Shown: positions 51,129 through 60,601, counted from the first letter of the stretch. The stretch is DNA of 60,601 nt from an uncultured Acetatifactor sp. (GCA_947595925.1 CANQEV010000013.1:1-60601), one strand, 5' to 3'. The notes: generated from the sequence alone by a model not told the origin. Translations and numbers: made by a program.

Positions 51129-51157
51129 AGTTTACCACATCCAAACATATGTTTCAA
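51129..51157 (-). promoter_or_regulatory. ruvAB promoter with LexA/SOS box
   Basis: Minus strand TTGAAA (51152-51157), 17-base spacer, TAAACT (51129-51134). The plus strand of 51142-51155 reads CAAACATATGTTTC, which fits the Gram-positive SOS box CGAACRNRYGTTYC at 13 of 14 positions and covers the -35 and spacer. A LexA site here agrees with SOS control of ruvAB in other bacteria. Confidence 0.7.
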
Positions 51158-51220
51158 GTGTTTCGTGACCAGAGGACGCAGGCATCAAGATTCGAACCGA
51201 AACTATTTTGGCACATTCCT

Positions 51221-52606
51221 TTACGCCCGTTCCTTCATCAGTTGGGACGCGGCCATCTTCCGAAAGACGAGCCAAAAACAGATCAGATGGACCAGGAAAG
51301 TGAGTCCCCAGCTGATGGGATAGGAAATATACAGGCATTTCAGCGTGTGATACTGTTGAAAAATGGTATAGATCCAGACTACCCGGAAGAGACAGACGCC
51401 AATCAGGGATACCAGCATGGGCATGATCGCATAGCCCATCCCTCGCAGGCTCCCCACCGCCACGTCCATCATCCCGCAGAGACAATACGTGGTACAGATC
51501 ACGCTGAGCCGCAAGAGGCCAAAAGAGATGGCCTCCGAGGTATTCGAATAAAGTTTCAGGAGCGTTCCTCCAAGGAGATACGCGCCGTTTCCGAGGATCA
51601 GCCCCACCGCCATGACAAGCAGCAGGCAGATCCCCAGGATCCGCTTGATCCGGTCCGGTTTTCTCGCGCCGTAGTTCTGGCTGGTAAAGCTGATGGCGGC
51701 CTGGTGCAGAGCGTTCATGGCAGTATAGACGAAGCCCTCGATATTTGCCGCGGCGGTGTTGCCCGCCATGGCAATCTTCCCGAAGGAGTTCACAGAGGAC
51801 TGGATCAGCACGTTGGAAATGGAAAACAACGCGCCCTGAAGCCCTGCGGGGACGCCGATCTGAATCATCTTCAAAAGCTTATCCTTCTTGATGGACAGGC
51901 ACTTCAGATCCAACCGATAATCCGCGTCTGTCCGCATCAGACAACGGAGCACCAAAAAAGCGGAGACGGCCTGGGAGATCACCGTGGCGATGGCCACTCC
52001 TGCAACCCCCATGTGAAAGACAATGACAAACACCAGGTTCAGGACCACGTTGATGATCCCCGCCGTCAGGAGATAATACAGGGGACGCTTGGTATCCCCC
52101 ACCGCCCTTAGAATGGCGCTGCCAAAGTTATAGGCCATCATCACCGGCATCCCGGCAAAATAGATCCGCATATAGAGTATGGCCATCTGAATCACGTCGG
52201 CGGGCGTGTCCATCATCCTCAATGCAGGTCCCGAGAGGAAAAAGCCCAGAAAGACCAGGATCAACCCGCACAGGAGGGAGGTCAGGATCGAGGTGTGCAC
52301 GATCTCTTTCAGCTCCTTCTTCTGACCGGAACCGTAAAACCGCGCCACCAGGACATTGGTTCCCACTGACAGGCCGATGAAGACGTTGACCAGGAGATTG
52401 ATCAGGGCGCTGGTGGAGCCCACCGCCGCCAGGGAATCGTCCCCGGCAAATTTTCCAACCACGATGATATCCGCCGCGTTAAACAAAAGCTGTAAAATCC
52501 CAGAGAGCATCAGCGGGATGTAAAAGACCACGATCTTGCCCAAAAGCGGGCCGTTGCACATATCGATCTCATATTTTTTTGAAGATTTCGTCTCCGAACT
52601 GCTCAC
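51221..52606 (-). CDS. MATE family efflux transporter
   Basis: A 461-residue exporter with twelve predicted helices. FYIPLMLSGILQLLFNAADIIVVGKFAG begins helix 1, and the duplicated half starts near LLKMIQIGVPAGLQG. Family residues such as the Asp of NAADI are present. It exports drugs or metabolites with sodium or protons. The start is a GTG (52606) with AAGGTGG upstream. It follows leuD by 72 bases and may be expressed with leuCD. Confidence 0.93.
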   Translation of the reverse strand: MSSSETKSSKKYEIDMCNGPLLGKIVVFYIPLMLSGILQLLFNAADIIVVGKFAGDDSLAAVGSTSALINLLVNVFIGLSVGTNVLVARFYGSGQKKELKEIVHTSILTSLLCGLILVFLGFFLSGPALRMMDTPADVIQMAILYMRIYFAGMPVMMAYNFGSAILRAVGDTKRPLYYLLTAGIINVVLNLVFVIVFHMGVAGVAIATVISQAVSAFLVLRCLMRTDADYRLDLKCLSIKKDKLLKMIQIGVPAGLQGALFSISNVLIQSSVNSFGKIAMAGNTAAANIEGFVYTAMNALHQAAISFTSQNYGARKPDRIKRILGICLLLVMAVGLILGNGAYLLGGTLLKLYSNTSEAISFGLLRLSVICTTYCLCGMMDVAVGSLRGMGYAIMPMLVSLIGVCLFRVVWIYTIFQQYHTLKCLYISYPISWGLTFLVHLICFWLVFRKMAASQLMKERA

Positions 52607-52678
52607 TTTTCCACCTTCTTTTTTGATAAACGATAATTGCCCCCCGCTCTTGCTCTTGCGCTTCCCCTTCCCCTGCGC

Positions 52679-53164
52679 TTACTTATTGTTGATGTAATTG
52701 ACAAGCCCTTCCGCCGCGATGATCTTCTGCATAAACTCCGGAAAAGCCTGGCCCTGGAAAGAGGTTCCCTTTGTGAGGTCCGTGATCACGCCGGTGTCGA
52801 AATTCACTTCCACCTGGTCTCCGGCAGAGATTCCTTTGGAAGCCTCGGGACATTCGATGATGGGAAGTCCGATGTTGATGGCGTTGCGGTAAAAGATCCT
52901 TGCAAAAGTCTCCGCGATGACGCAGCTTACGCCCGCAGCCTTGATCGCGATGGGGGCGTGCTCCCGGGAGGAACCGCAGCCGAAATTTTTCTCCGCGACG
53001 ATAATATCCCCTTTCTTCACGTTTTTGATAAAATCCTTGTCGATGTCCTCCATGCAGTGCGTGGCAAGCTCCGCAGGGTCGGAAGAATTTAAGTATCTGG
53101 CGGGGATGATCACGTCCGTATCCACGTTGTCGCCATATTTAAAAACCGTTCCTTTTGCGTTCAT
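52679..53164 (-). CDS. leuD: 3-isopropylmalate dehydratase small subunit
   Basis: A 161-residue swivelling-domain subunit of the leucine-pathway isomerase. [34 protein letters not shown] and [14 protein letters not shown] are the signatures. It is the short (about 160-residue) type common in Clostridia and archaea. The ATG at 53164 with TAGGAG is chosen over longer in-frame starts. Confidence 0.95.
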   Translation of the reverse strand: MNAKGTVFKYGDNVDTDVIIPARYLNSSDPAELATHCMEDIDKDFIKNVKKGDIIVAEKNFGCGSSREHAPIAIKAAGVSCVIAETFARIFYRNAINIGLPIIECPEASKGISAGDQVEVNFDTGVITDLTKGTSFQGQAFPEFMQKIIAAEGLVNYINNK

Positions 53165-53351
53165 ACTCCTATCCTTTCTCACTGGTTTGGGGCGGCCTTC
53201 CGGGCCGTGCATCCGGTCTTTTTCCGAAAATGCCGTCCGCCTTCCAGTTCTATCCATTTCTTTTGCTTTGCGATTTTGTATCTTTCTTATTCCGTTTTCA
53301 AGCTTTTCCGCTTCATGCGTTCTTTATAAGCCTTGGTTTTTGCCAATACTG

Positions 53352-54623
53352 TCAGGCAAGCTCGCAGGGACAGGAGATCTTGCCGGTCACGGCGCTGGCA
53401 GCCGCAACCGCGGGACTTGCCAGATAGATCTCGGAGTTCACATGACCCATGCGCCCCACGAAATTCCGGTTTGTGGTGGAAACGCAGCGCTCTCCCTCCG
53501 CAAGGATGCCCATGTAGCCGCCCAGGCAGGGACCGCAGGTGGGCGTGCTGACCACCGCTCCGGCCTCCACAAAAATCTTAAGCAGCCCCTCTTCCATGGC
53601 CTGCATATAGATGGCCTGGGTCGCGGGGATCACGATGCAGCGCATTCCCTTTTTCACATGTCTCCCCTTCAGGATTTCCGCAGCAATCCTCAGATCGTCC
53701 AGACGGCCGTTGGTGCAGGACCCGATGACAACCTGATCGATGGGAATCTCCTCCATCTTATGGATCTCGTCGATGGTGTGGGTGTTCTCCGGAAGGTGAG
53801 GGAAAGCCACCGTGGGCCGCAGGGCGCTCAGGTCGATGGTGTACTCCGCGTCGTAAACCGCGTCCTCGTCCGCCTCATAGATCGTGTAAGCCCTGTTGGA
53901 ATGTTCCTTCATATACTGCTCTGCCAGCGCGTCCACAGGGAAGATCCCGTTCTTTCCGCCGGCCTCGATAGCCATATTGGCGATGGTGAACCGGTCATCC
54001 ATGGAGAGGTTTGCGATGCCGTCGCCCACAAATTCCATGGATTTATAGAGCGCGCCGTCCACGCCGATCATGCCGATGATATGCAGGATCACGTCCTTGC
54101 CGCTGACCCACTTGGAGGGCTTCCCGGTCAGGTTGAACTTGATCGCCGAAGGCACTTTGAACCAGGCCATGCCTGTGGCCATGCCAGCGGCCATATCCGT
54201 GCTCCCCACGCCCGTGGAAAACGCGCCCAGAGCGCCGTATGTACAGGTATGGGAGTCCGCGCCGATGATCACGTCCCCGGCGACGGTCAGGCCTTTCTCC
54301 GGCAGGAGGGCATGTTCGATCCCCATCTCTCCCACCTCAAAATAATTGGTGATCTCGTTTCTCTTGGCAAATTCCCGCACACATTTACAGTGCTCCGCGG
54401 ATTTGATGTCCTTGTTGGGGACAAAGTGGTCGGGGACCAGGGCGATCTTATCCCTGTCAAAGACGCCGTCCACCTTCATCTTCTCCATTTCTTTAATGGC
54501 GACGGGGCTGGTGATATCGTTTCCCAGCACCAGATCCAGCTTCGCCTCTATGAGCTGGCCGGCCTCCACCTTCTCCAGTCCGGCCGCGTGGGCCAGGATC
54601 TTTTGTGTCATTGTCATACCCAT
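53352..54623 (-). CDS. leuC: 3-isopropylmalate dehydratase large subunit
   Basis: A 423-residue aconitase-like subunit carrying the 4Fe-4S cluster, with its cysteines in VIGSCTNG and [32 protein letters not shown] and [13 protein letters not shown] are further active-site regions. The ATG at 54623 follows GGAGG. It has its own extended -10 promoter, and its leader carries a sequence block also found upstream of ilvB. LeuD begins 187 bases downstream. Confidence 0.96.
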   Translation of the reverse strand: MGMTMTQKILAHAAGLEKVEAGQLIEAKLDLVLGNDITSPVAIKEMEKMKVDGVFDRDKIALVPDHFVPNKDIKSAEHCKCVREFAKRNEITNYFEVGEMGIEHALLPEKGLTVAGDVIIGADSHTCTYGALGAFSTGVGSTDMAAGMATGMAWFKVPSAIKFNLTGKPSKWVSGKDVILHIIGMIGVDGALYKSMEFVGDGIANLSMDDRFTIANMAIEAGGKNGIFPVDALAEQYMKEHSNRAYTIYEADEDAVYDAEYTIDLSALRPTVAFPHLPENTHTIDEIHKMEEIPIDQVVIGSCTNGRLDDLRIAAEILKGRHVKKGMRCIVIPATQAIYMQAMEEGLLKIFVEAGAVVSTPTCGPCLGGYMGILAEGERCVSTTNRNFVGRMGHVNSEIYLASPAVAAASAVTGKISCPCELA

Positions 54624-54687
54624 GGCAGGTTCCTCCATCCTTTTCTAATATTTCAAAAAGCAGTTTTCGGCAGTGCGGAAACTTGAC

Positions 54688-54718
54688 CGCCGCGTGCCAG
54701 ATTGCCCGCTCTGCTCCA
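54688..54718 (-). promoter_or_regulatory. leuC leader element shared with ilvB
   Basis: Minus strand TGGA-GCAGAGCGGGC, a short spacer, then GGCACGCGGCG. The same order, with TGGA, GC-GAG-GGGC and the identical 11 bases GGCACGCGGCG, occurs in the ilvB leader. In leuC, CCGCGTG just upstream can pair with CACGCGG inside it to form a hairpin. It lies about 8 bases after the presumed transcript start. Confidence 0.45.
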
Positions 54719-54725
54719 CGCGGAC

Positions 54726-54734
54726 ATTATATCA
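54726..54734 (-). promoter_or_regulatory. leuC extended -10 promoter
   Basis: Minus strand TGATATAAT is a perfect extended -10 element; the -35 is poor. It lies between the ilvC terminator and leuC, so leuCD is separately promoted. Confidence 0.6.
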
Positions 54735-54790
54735 CATCCTATTTGGAAAGGAAATAGACGGATTTAACGGAATTTATGAACGGAATGATT

Positions 54791-54816
54791 AAAAAGAGGG
54801 ATGCGCAAGGCATCCC
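54791..54816 (-). terminator. ilvC terminator
   Basis: Minus strand stem GGGATGC / GCATCCC (54798-54804 with 54810-54816), then TCTTTTT. It starts 20 bases after the ilvC stop. Confidence 0.85.
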
Positions 54817-54835
54817 CCATACAGTAAGAATTTGA

Positions 54836-55891
<1,056 letters not shown>

Positions 55892-55942
55892 TTATAACTA
55901 ATAGGGAGGCCTTTTGCAGTCTTCCTAAAGCTATCGAAACAC

Positions 55943-56440
55943 TTAAAGCATCACGACGTTCTTCGTGCCGCGGCCGAGTCCGGCGATTCCCGTCCGGGCC
56001 AGCTCCAGGATCTCATACCCCTCCAGGAGGCTGATGAACGCCTCGATCTTGCTCTGGTTGCCGGTCATCTCGATGATCAGGCTCTCCGGCCCGACGTCGA
56101 TGATCTTTGCGCGGAAGATATCCGCCACGGAGATCACGGTCTGGCGCTGATCCGCAGCCGCCTTCACTTTGATCAGGACCAGTTCACGGTAGACGCTCTC
56201 CTCCGGTTTCAGCTCCTTTACGTCAAGCACGTCCACCAGTTTCCCAACCTGCTTTTCGATCTGTTCCAGGGCCTCGTCGTCCCCGGTGGCAACGATGGTG
56301 ATCCGGCTGTACCTGGGATCCGCGGTGACGCCGGCCGTAATGCTCTCGATATTGTATCCCCGGCGGGAAAACAGCCCCGTAATGCGGCTCAGCACGCCGG
56401 AAGTATTGTTTGCCAATAGCTGAAAAACTTTTTTCTGCAT
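55943..56440 (-). CDS. ilvN: Acetolactate synthase small subunit (copy next to ilvC)
   Basis: A 165-residue regulatory subunit. The N-terminal ACT domain has LANNTSGVLSRITGLFSRRGYNIES, and the C-terminal NikR-like domain follows (VADIFRAKIIDVGPESLIIEMTG). It gives valine feedback to IlvB. RBS AGAGGTG lies before ATG 56440. A strong promoter (56479-56507) separates it from the other copy. Confidence 0.93.
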   Translation of the reverse strand: MQKKVFQLLANNTSGVLSRITGLFSRRGYNIESITAGVTADPRYSRITIVATGDDEALEQIEKQVGKLVDVLDVKELKPEESVYRELVLIKVKAAADQRQTVISVADIFRAKIIDVGPESLIIEMTGNQSKIEAFISLLEGYEILELARTGIAGLGRGTKNVVML

Positions 56441-56478
56441 GTCACACCTCTTACGTTAAGTCAAAACCTTTGAAAATC

Positions 56479-56507
56479 AATATAACAACAATTCCCGAGA
56501 ATGTCAA
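56479..56507 (-). promoter_or_regulatory. Promoter of ilvN-ilvC
   Basis: Minus strand perfect TTGACA (56502-56507), 17-base spacer, TATATT (56479-56484) with an upstream TG (TGTTATATT). It divides the ilv genes into two transcription units. Confidence 0.75.
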
Positions 56508-56527
56508 CAAAACTGATAAAAATAGTT

Positions 56528-57016
56528 TCAGTCATTCTCCGAGCATTTGCAGAGCGCCAGGGTTCCGGTCCGGGCCACCTCCACGATGCTGAAGCTCTGG
56601 AACATGCCGATCATGAGCCGGATCCTCTCGGGCTCGTCGCAGAGCTGGATCATCATGTAATGTTTGGACATATCCACGATCTGGGCTTTCATGATCTCGC
56701 AGATCTCCATGATTTCGCGGCGGTTTGACTTGTTGTACTTTACTTTGAGCAGCATCAGCTCCCTGTTGACGCACTGGCCCTCCTCGAAGGTTTTGACCTT
56801 GATGACGTCCAGTTTCTTGTTCAGCTGCTTTTCGATCTGCTCAGTCGTGCGCTGGTCCCCGCTGGAGACGATGGTCATGCAGGAGACGTCCGGAGCATCC
56901 GTCTCTCCCACGGCAAGGCTGTCGATATTAAAACACCTTCTGGAGAACAGCCCCGCCACCTTGCAGAGCACGCCGGAACGGTTTTCCACCAAAACGGAAT
57001 AGATTTTCTTCTTCAC
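56528..57016 (-). CDS. Acetolactate synthase small subunit (copy next to ilvB)
   Basis: A 162-residue second regulatory subunit. ENRSGVLCKVAGLFSRRCFNIDSL matches the ACT domain of the other copy but differs at many positions, and the C-terminal domain (EICEIMKAQIVDMSKHYMMIQL) is also diverged. GTG start with GGGAGGGG upstream. It begins 15 bases after ilvB. Two separate small subunits in one locus could give different feedback control. Confidence 0.9.
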   Translation of the reverse strand: MKKKIYSVLVENRSGVLCKVAGLFSRRCFNIDSLAVGETDAPDVSCMTIVSSGDQRTTEQIEKQLNKKLDVIKVKTFEEGQCVNRELMLLKVKYNKSNRREIMEICEIMKAQIVDMSKHYMMIQLCDEPERIRLMIGMFQSFSIVEVARTGTLALCKCSEND

Positions 57017-57031
57017 CGGAACCCCTCCCTT

Positions 57032-58645
57032 CTACACCAGATCCATGGGATCGATCACGCACTCCAGAAGCACGGACTCGTCCTTTGCAAGGAACCGATC
57101 CAGCACCTCTTCGGCCCGGTCCATGCTCTCCAGCCTGAGATACGGCATGTCATAGGCGCTGACCAGCTTTTCCAGATCCGGGCTGCCGGAGAGGTCCACG
57201 ACGGAGTAATGATCCTTGTATGTGAAATGCTGATACTGCCGCACCATTCCAAGATAATTGTTCTTCATCACGATGATCTTCACCGGGATGTCGTGCTGCC
57301 GGAGGGTCGCCAGCTCCATCATGGACATCTGGAAAGAACCGTCCCCGCAGACAGCGATCACCTGCCTGTCCGGCGCGGCCAGCTTCGCACCCATCGCCGC
57401 CGGAATGGAGTACCCCATGGTTCCCATGCCGCCGGAGGTCATAAATCTGCCCTCCCGGACGATATGGTATCCGCAGGACCAGATCTGGTTCTGGCCCACG
57501 TCGGCGACGTAAATGCCGTTGGACTGCATTTTTTCGGAGAGCAGGGTAATAAACGCCGCTGGGTCCACATAATCGGGATTGGGATTCCTCTTTGGCGCCA
57601 TGGAAACCCGGTACTCTTCCAGCGTATGGATCCATTCCTCCGTATCGCAGGAAAATTCCTCCTGGGCCAGGTCCGCAAAGATATGCTTTGCATCCCCCAC
57701 CAGTGGAATGGAGGGCCCCGCGTTCTTGCCGATCTCCGCGGGATCCACGTCGATGTGTACCAGGATCTTGTTCCTGGTGATCACTTCCGGCTGGTTCACC
57801 GCCCGGTCCGCCACCCTGGCACCCACCATGATCAACAGGTCGGCTTCGTTCATGGCACGGTTGGCGTAAGCCTTGCCGTTGTTCCCCACCATGCCGAAAT
57901 ACAGGGGATCCTTCGTCGGCATGACGCCGATCCCCATCATGGTGGACACCACCGGGATCCGATACTCTCTGGAAAATGCCCTCAGCTCCTGTTCCGCCTC
58001 GGATAACAGGACGCCGCCGCCGGCGCAGATCAGGGGGCGCTTTGCCCTTTCCAGTTCACGGATCACTTTCTTGATCTGGGCCATATTGCCCTTGACCGTG
58101 GGCTTATAGGTGCGCATATTGATCTCTTCCGGATAATGAAACTTTTCCAGAGAAGCGTTCTGGACGTCGATGGGCACGTCGATGAGGACAGGGCCCTTCC
58201 GCCCGGTATTGGCAATGTGAAAAGCTTCCTTAAAGATCCGGGGAATGTCCTTCACGTCCCGCACTAGATAACTGTACTTCACAAAGGATTCCACAGCGCC
58301 GGTGATATCCGCCTCCTGGAAGACGTCGCTTCCCAGAAGCTCGCTGTTCACCTGGCCAGTAATGCACACCAGCGGGATACTGTCGGCAAAAGCCGTGGCA
58401 ATCCCCGTGATCACATTGGTGGCACCGGGGCCGCTGGTCACCGCGCACACACCGGGCCGCCCGGTGATCCGGGCCATGCCGCTGGCCGCGTGTGCGGCGT
58501 TCTGCTCCGTCCGGATCAGGATCGTCCGGATCGGTGATTCCAGGATACTGTTATAAAAAGGACAGATCGCGACGCCCGGATAGCCGAAAACGACCGAAAC
58601 CTGTTCCGCCTCCAGACATTTGATGATGGCATCCGCTCCGTTCAT
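57032..58645 (-). CDS. ilvB: Acetolactate synthase large subunit
   Basis: A 537-residue thiamine-diphosphate enzyme for the first common step in valine, leucine and isoleucine synthesis. The catalytic Glu is in RTEQNAAHAASGMAR, GPGATNVITGIATAFADS follows, and the ThDP motif GDGSFQMSMMELATL ends in KNNYLGM. GAGGGAATTTT precedes the ATG. It has an extended -10 promoter and a leader of about 100 bases with a hairpin-forming element. Confidence 0.95.
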   Translation of the reverse strand: MNGADAIIKCLEAEQVSVVFGYPGVAICPFYNSILESPIRTILIRTEQNAAHAASGMARITGRPGVCAVTSGPGATNVITGIATAFADSIPLVCITGQVNSELLGSDVFQEADITGAVESFVKYSYLVRDVKDIPRIFKEAFHIANTGRKGPVLIDVPIDVQNASLEKFHYPEEINMRTYKPTVKGNMAQIKKVIRELERAKRPLICAGGGVLLSEAEQELRAFSREYRIPVVSTMMGIGVMPTKDPLYFGMVGNNGKAYANRAMNEADLLIMVGARVADRAVNQPEVITRNKILVHIDVDPAEIGKNAGPSIPLVGDAKHIFADLAQEEFSCDTEEWIHTLEEYRVSMAPKRNPNPDYVDPAAFITLLSEKMQSNGIYVADVGQNQIWSCGYHIVREGRFMTSGGMGTMGYSIPAAMGAKLAAPDRQVIAVCGDGSFQMSMMELATLRQHDIPVKIIVMKNNYLGMVRQYQHFTYKDHYSVVDLSGSPDLEKLVSAYDMPYLRLESMDRAEEVLDRFLAKDESVLLECVIDPMDLV

Positions 58646-58681
58646 AAAATTCCCTCCTGTAATGCTCGCGTTTCAGGAAAG

Positions 58682-58719
58682 CGCCGCGTGCCGCGCACTG
58701 ACGCCCTCTCCGCTTTCCA
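58682..58719 (-). promoter_or_regulatory. ilvB leader element shared with leuC
   Basis: Minus strand TGGAAAGCGGAGAGGGC, a spacer, then GGCACGCGGCG. GGAAAGCG can pair with CGCTTTCC just beyond to enclose the block in a hairpin. The 11 bases GGCACGCGGCG are identical to those in the leuC leader, and the TGGA / GC-GAG-GGGC part is similar. A 19-codon frame (ATG 58732 to TGA 58673) crosses it. Confidence 0.45.
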
Positions 58720-58749
58720 TTCTCAAAAGCATATCTAAGACCAAGGACG

Positions 58750-58779
58750 ATTATAACATACAATAGGTTTTATCGTAAA
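58750..58779 (-). promoter_or_regulatory. ilvB promoter
   Basis: Minus strand TTTACG (58774-58779), 18-base spacer, perfect TATAAT (58750-58755) with extended TG (TGTTATAAT). Confidence 0.7.
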
Positions 58780-58810
58780 GAGTCGATTTTCACAAGTTTT
58801 TTATAAAAGG

Positions 58811-58839
58811 TTGATTAAAAGAAAGAAATATGTTAAATT
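58811..58839 (+). promoter_or_regulatory. Promoter of the lipoprotein gene
   Basis: TTGATT (58811-58816), 17-base spacer, TAAATT (58834-58839). Confidence 0.45.
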
Positions 58840-58879
58840 AAACAAGATGTGTTTTATCAATTTTTGGAGGATCAGATCA

Positions 58880-59413
58880 ATGTTTAAGAAAATACAGGTT
58901 TTGGCAGCAGGTTTGGCTGTGTCCCTTTTTCTGGTAGGATGCGGGGCGGAGGATCCGGAACTCACCAAGTTTAAGAATGATGTAGACAGTTTCTGCGGCA
59001 GTCTCTCGGACCTTGACAAATCCATGAACGGCATCGACGCCAGTTCCGACAACGCTTCGACCCAGCTTCTGGAATACCTGGACGAAGTGGATCTACGCTT
59101 TCAGGGCTTTGCAGACCTGGACTTTCCCGCCGAGTTTGATTATCTGGAATCCCTGGCGGACGAAGCCAGCGATTACATGGCGGAGGCGGTGGAATATTAC
59201 CACCTCTCCTATTCCAACGGTTCCTACAATGAGTACACGGCGGAATATGCCCAGGAAAACTATTCCAGGGCTATCAAGCGTGTCAAAATAATACTCGCGT
59301 TCCTGCGCGGCGAAACGCCGGATGAGGATGACATCAGCATTACATACGAGACCCCGGTGGAGGGGGATTCTTCAGCACCCGGCAATTCTGAAAGCTCTGA
59401 GGACTCCGTGTAG
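58880..59413 (+). CDS. Lipoprotein, unknown
   Basis: A 177-residue secreted protein anchored by a lipid. The signal peptide ends in the lipobox LVGC (Cys near residue 20). The mature part is acidic and mainly helical (FKNDVDSFCGSLSDLDKSMNG, NYSRAIKRVKIILAFLRG), with an unstructured Ser/Asp/Glu tail. The start with TGGAGG is preferred to the longer frame. It is divergent from ilvB and monocistronic. No domain is recognised. Confidence 0.8.
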   Translation: MFKKIQVLAAGLAVSLFLVGCGAEDPELTKFKNDVDSFCGSLSDLDKSMNGIDASSDNASTQLLEYLDEVDLRFQGFADLDFPAEFDYLESLADEASDYMAEAVEYYHLSYSNGSYNEYTAEYAQENYSRAIKRVKIILAFLRGETPDEDDISITYETPVEGDSSAPGNSESSEDSV

Positions 59414-59447
59414 TAAAAACTTTACAAGCGCAATATATTTCTTTTCA

Positions 59448-59481
59448 AAAACAGCTATGACCGGCGGGTCATAGCTGTTTT
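59448..59481. terminator. Strong bidirectional terminator
   Basis: A 15-bp stem (59448-59462 with 59467-59481, starting AAAACAGCTATGACC) with a four-base loop, U-rich on both strands. It serves the lipoprotein gene and the convergent DUF2752 gene. Confidence 0.9.
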
Positions 59482-59543
59482 ATAATTGTCTGCCTGTGAA
59501 TGATCTCTTCGCGGTCTTTCGCCGCGCATTTATCCCATGACGG

Positions 59544-59954
59544 TCACATACAGATGTGGAAACACAATCTCAAAACATTCTTCAGGATACAGTTGCCAAA
59601 CAGGATCCCAGCGGCCCCGTAGAGATACCAGTCGTGAAACCGCCATCCCTTAATATGGGGCACCTTCAACCTCGCCAGCGTCTGGGTGATCATAAATCCG
59701 CCCCCGAGAACCGCCGTGTACAGCACCAGGGGATGGTACCACAGGGACAGCAGGATATGTCCGTGCAGCAGAGCTTCCACCGCCCTCGTGCCGCCGCAGC
59801 CCGGACAATAAATGCCGAAAAAAGCGTTCAGCACGCAGGGCAGATGAATCTTGTCGAGCCAGACATAATGATAAAACAAGGCGGCCGGGATCAAAAAAAT
59901 CACCCCGGCCCAGCCTGCCAGATACAACGTAGATTCCAGGTTACGCTCTCTCAT
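59544..59954 (-). CDS. DUF2752 membrane protein
   Basis: A 136-residue protein with three to four membrane helices and the family motif YCPGCGGTRAVEALLHG, containing two conserved cysteines. The start is uncertain: an in-frame TTG at 59981 would overlap the previous gene, while ATG 59954 begins four bases after that gene's stop. DUF2752 proteins often accompany DUF4190-type proteins. The function is unknown. Confidence 0.85.
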   Translation of the reverse strand: MRERNLESTLYLAGWAGVIFLIPAALFYHYVWLDKIHLPCVLNAFFGIYCPGCGGTRAVEALLHGHILLSLWYHPLVLYTAVLGGGFMITQTLARLKVPHIKGWRFHDWYLYGAAGILFGNCILKNVLRLCFHICM

Positions 59955-59958
59955 CCAT

Positions 59959-60414
59959 TCAATAATTCTGATAATTCTCAAGAAATTCTACCAGTTCAGA
60001 CTCGTTCATATTCTGAATCTGATCGATCATGCCGGTCTGATTCCACTCATTGATTGCCTGCATCACAGCCGCAAAATATATCGCATAGAAGATGGTCACG
60101 ATCGCGCCGAATACAATGCCGATGATGGAGCACACAAGGCCCGCGGTAGCCATGCCGCTGGTCTCCCCGTTCTTCTTCGCCTTATTCGCAAGGATGATCC
60201 CCACGATGCCCGGAATAATGCCGACGATAGAACAACAGCAGAATACCAGGGACAGGATGCCCATAATGAGGGAGAGTACGGAATAGGTCTTGCTCTCCGG
60301 CTCATTGGAGTCGTTGTTTAAATCGATGGGCTCGGAATACTGGGCTGTGTAGTCCTGATAGTGATCCGTTGCATTCGTACTTTCCTCGTTTTTCTTGATC
60401 TCGTCGTTTTCCAT
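59959..60414 (-). CDS. DUF4190 membrane protein
   Basis: A 151-residue protein with an acidic, Asn/Ser-rich N-terminus, then two helices (YSVLSLIMGILSLVFCCCSIVG and ATAGLVCSIIGIVFGAIVTIF) separated by GIVGIILANKAKK. This is the DUF4190 pattern. The C-terminus is helical and acidic. GAAAGGTAA precedes the start. It has a strong promoter and is followed by the DUF2752 gene. Confidence 0.87.
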   Translation of the reverse strand: MENDEIKKNEESTNATDHYQDYTAQYSEPIDLNNDSNEPESKTYSVLSLIMGILSLVFCCCSIVGIIPGIVGIILANKAKKNGETSGMATAGLVCSIIGIVFGAIVTIFYAIYFAAVMQAINEWNQTGMIDQIQNMNESELVEFLENYQNY

Positions 60415-60469
60415 TTTTTACCTTCTTTCTTTACTTTTCCTTTCGAGTACAGTAAATTCTTACTTATAA

Positions 60470-60498
60470 ATAATACAAAACAACTGGATATAAGTCAA
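60470..60498 (-). promoter_or_regulatory. Promoter of the DUF4190-DUF2752 operon
   Basis: Minus strand TTGACT (60493-60498), 17-base spacer, TATTAT (60470-60475), about 55 bases before the ATG. The remaining 60499-60601 shows no gene, apart from an isolated TTGACA at 60531-60536. Confidence 0.7.
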
Positions 60499-60601
60499 CA
60501 GTTTTTGCAAAACAGGGCATCTTTGGTTTGTGTCAAGTACTCGTTGGCACTTTTCCTGTTTTTCCTTATGAGGCCTCTTTCTGATCTTATATTACCTTTC
60601 T

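Noticed and set aside
52917-54686. 589-codon plus-strand ORF across leuC and leuD
   Set aside because: Antisense to clearly recognised leuC and leuD, no start signal and no domain.
58673-58732. 19-codon leader peptide before ilvB (attenuator)
   Set aside because: It has no ribosome binding site and is not rich in Leu, Ile or Val; no terminator with a T-run follows.
60541-60601. Start of a further gene at the right edge
   Set aside because: No ribosome binding site, start codon or recognisable protein sequence on either strand in this short end.

Overview
The window reads as chromosome of a spore-forming, moderately GC-rich Clostridia, most likely a Lachnospiraceae member. The evidence is the gene order asp23-fakA-recG-degV with divergent rpmB, the HisZ plus short HisG pair, the GerW/YtfJ and YlbJ-like sporulation-type genes, topoisomerase IV genes (parE-X-parC), ZapA/U32/RodA/PBP, and good Shine-Dalgarno sites before nearly every gene. 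No tRNA, rRNA, CRISPR array or intact mobile element was seen.

Layout. (1) 1-4.8 kb is visibly AT-rich and accessory. It holds the 3' relic of a large serine recombinase, a C39-like cysteine peptidase, a GNAT acetyltransferase, a divergent extra arginyl-tRNA synthetase, a coiled-coil protein built of 7-residue repeats and a frameshifted vanZ. (2) 4.8-6.5 kb: a flotillin with a perfect palindrome at its presumed transcription start. (3) 6.7-14.7 kb, minus strand: moxR, DUF58, a membrane protein, a B12-type radical SAM protein, its DUF2344 partner, RNase G and dtd, with several overlapping start/stop codons. (4) 15.1-20.4 kb: hisZ-hisG-hisD-hisB-hisIE with a palindromic operator on the promoter; the HisIE protein carries an extra, apparently catalytically dead HisF/HisA-like domain. 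(5) 20.4-29.3 kb: recU, unknown membrane proteins, two pseudouridine synthases (one fused to a HAD phosphatase), an SDR, a YlbJ-like protein and a membrane-anchored amidase. (6) 29.4-35.7 kb: coaD, rsmD, parC, a small membrane protein and parE, apparently one operon. (7) 35.7-43.4 kb: degV, recG, fakA-like, asp23, then divergent rpmB and a ytfI/ytfJ cluster with an overlooked 46-residue membrane protein. (8) 43.6-51.1 kb: cell-wall and division genes (PBP, RodA, two U32 proteins, zapA) and ruvAB with a near-consensus SOS box. (9) 51.2-58.8 kb: branched-chain amino acid genes ilvB-ilvN, ilvN-ilvC and leuCD-MATE, each block with its own promoter. (10) 58.8-60.4 kb: a lipoprotein, a DUF2752 protein and a DUF4190 protein.

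The most unusual observations are a sequence block shared by the 5' leaders of ilvB and leuC, which could be a common cis-regulatory element; the HisF-like pseudo-domain on HisIE; the RsuA-HAD fusion; and four independent in-frame tandem repeats (21, 21, 42 and 48 bp units) inside coding genes. All functional calls rest on reading motifs by eye; no database search was possible.
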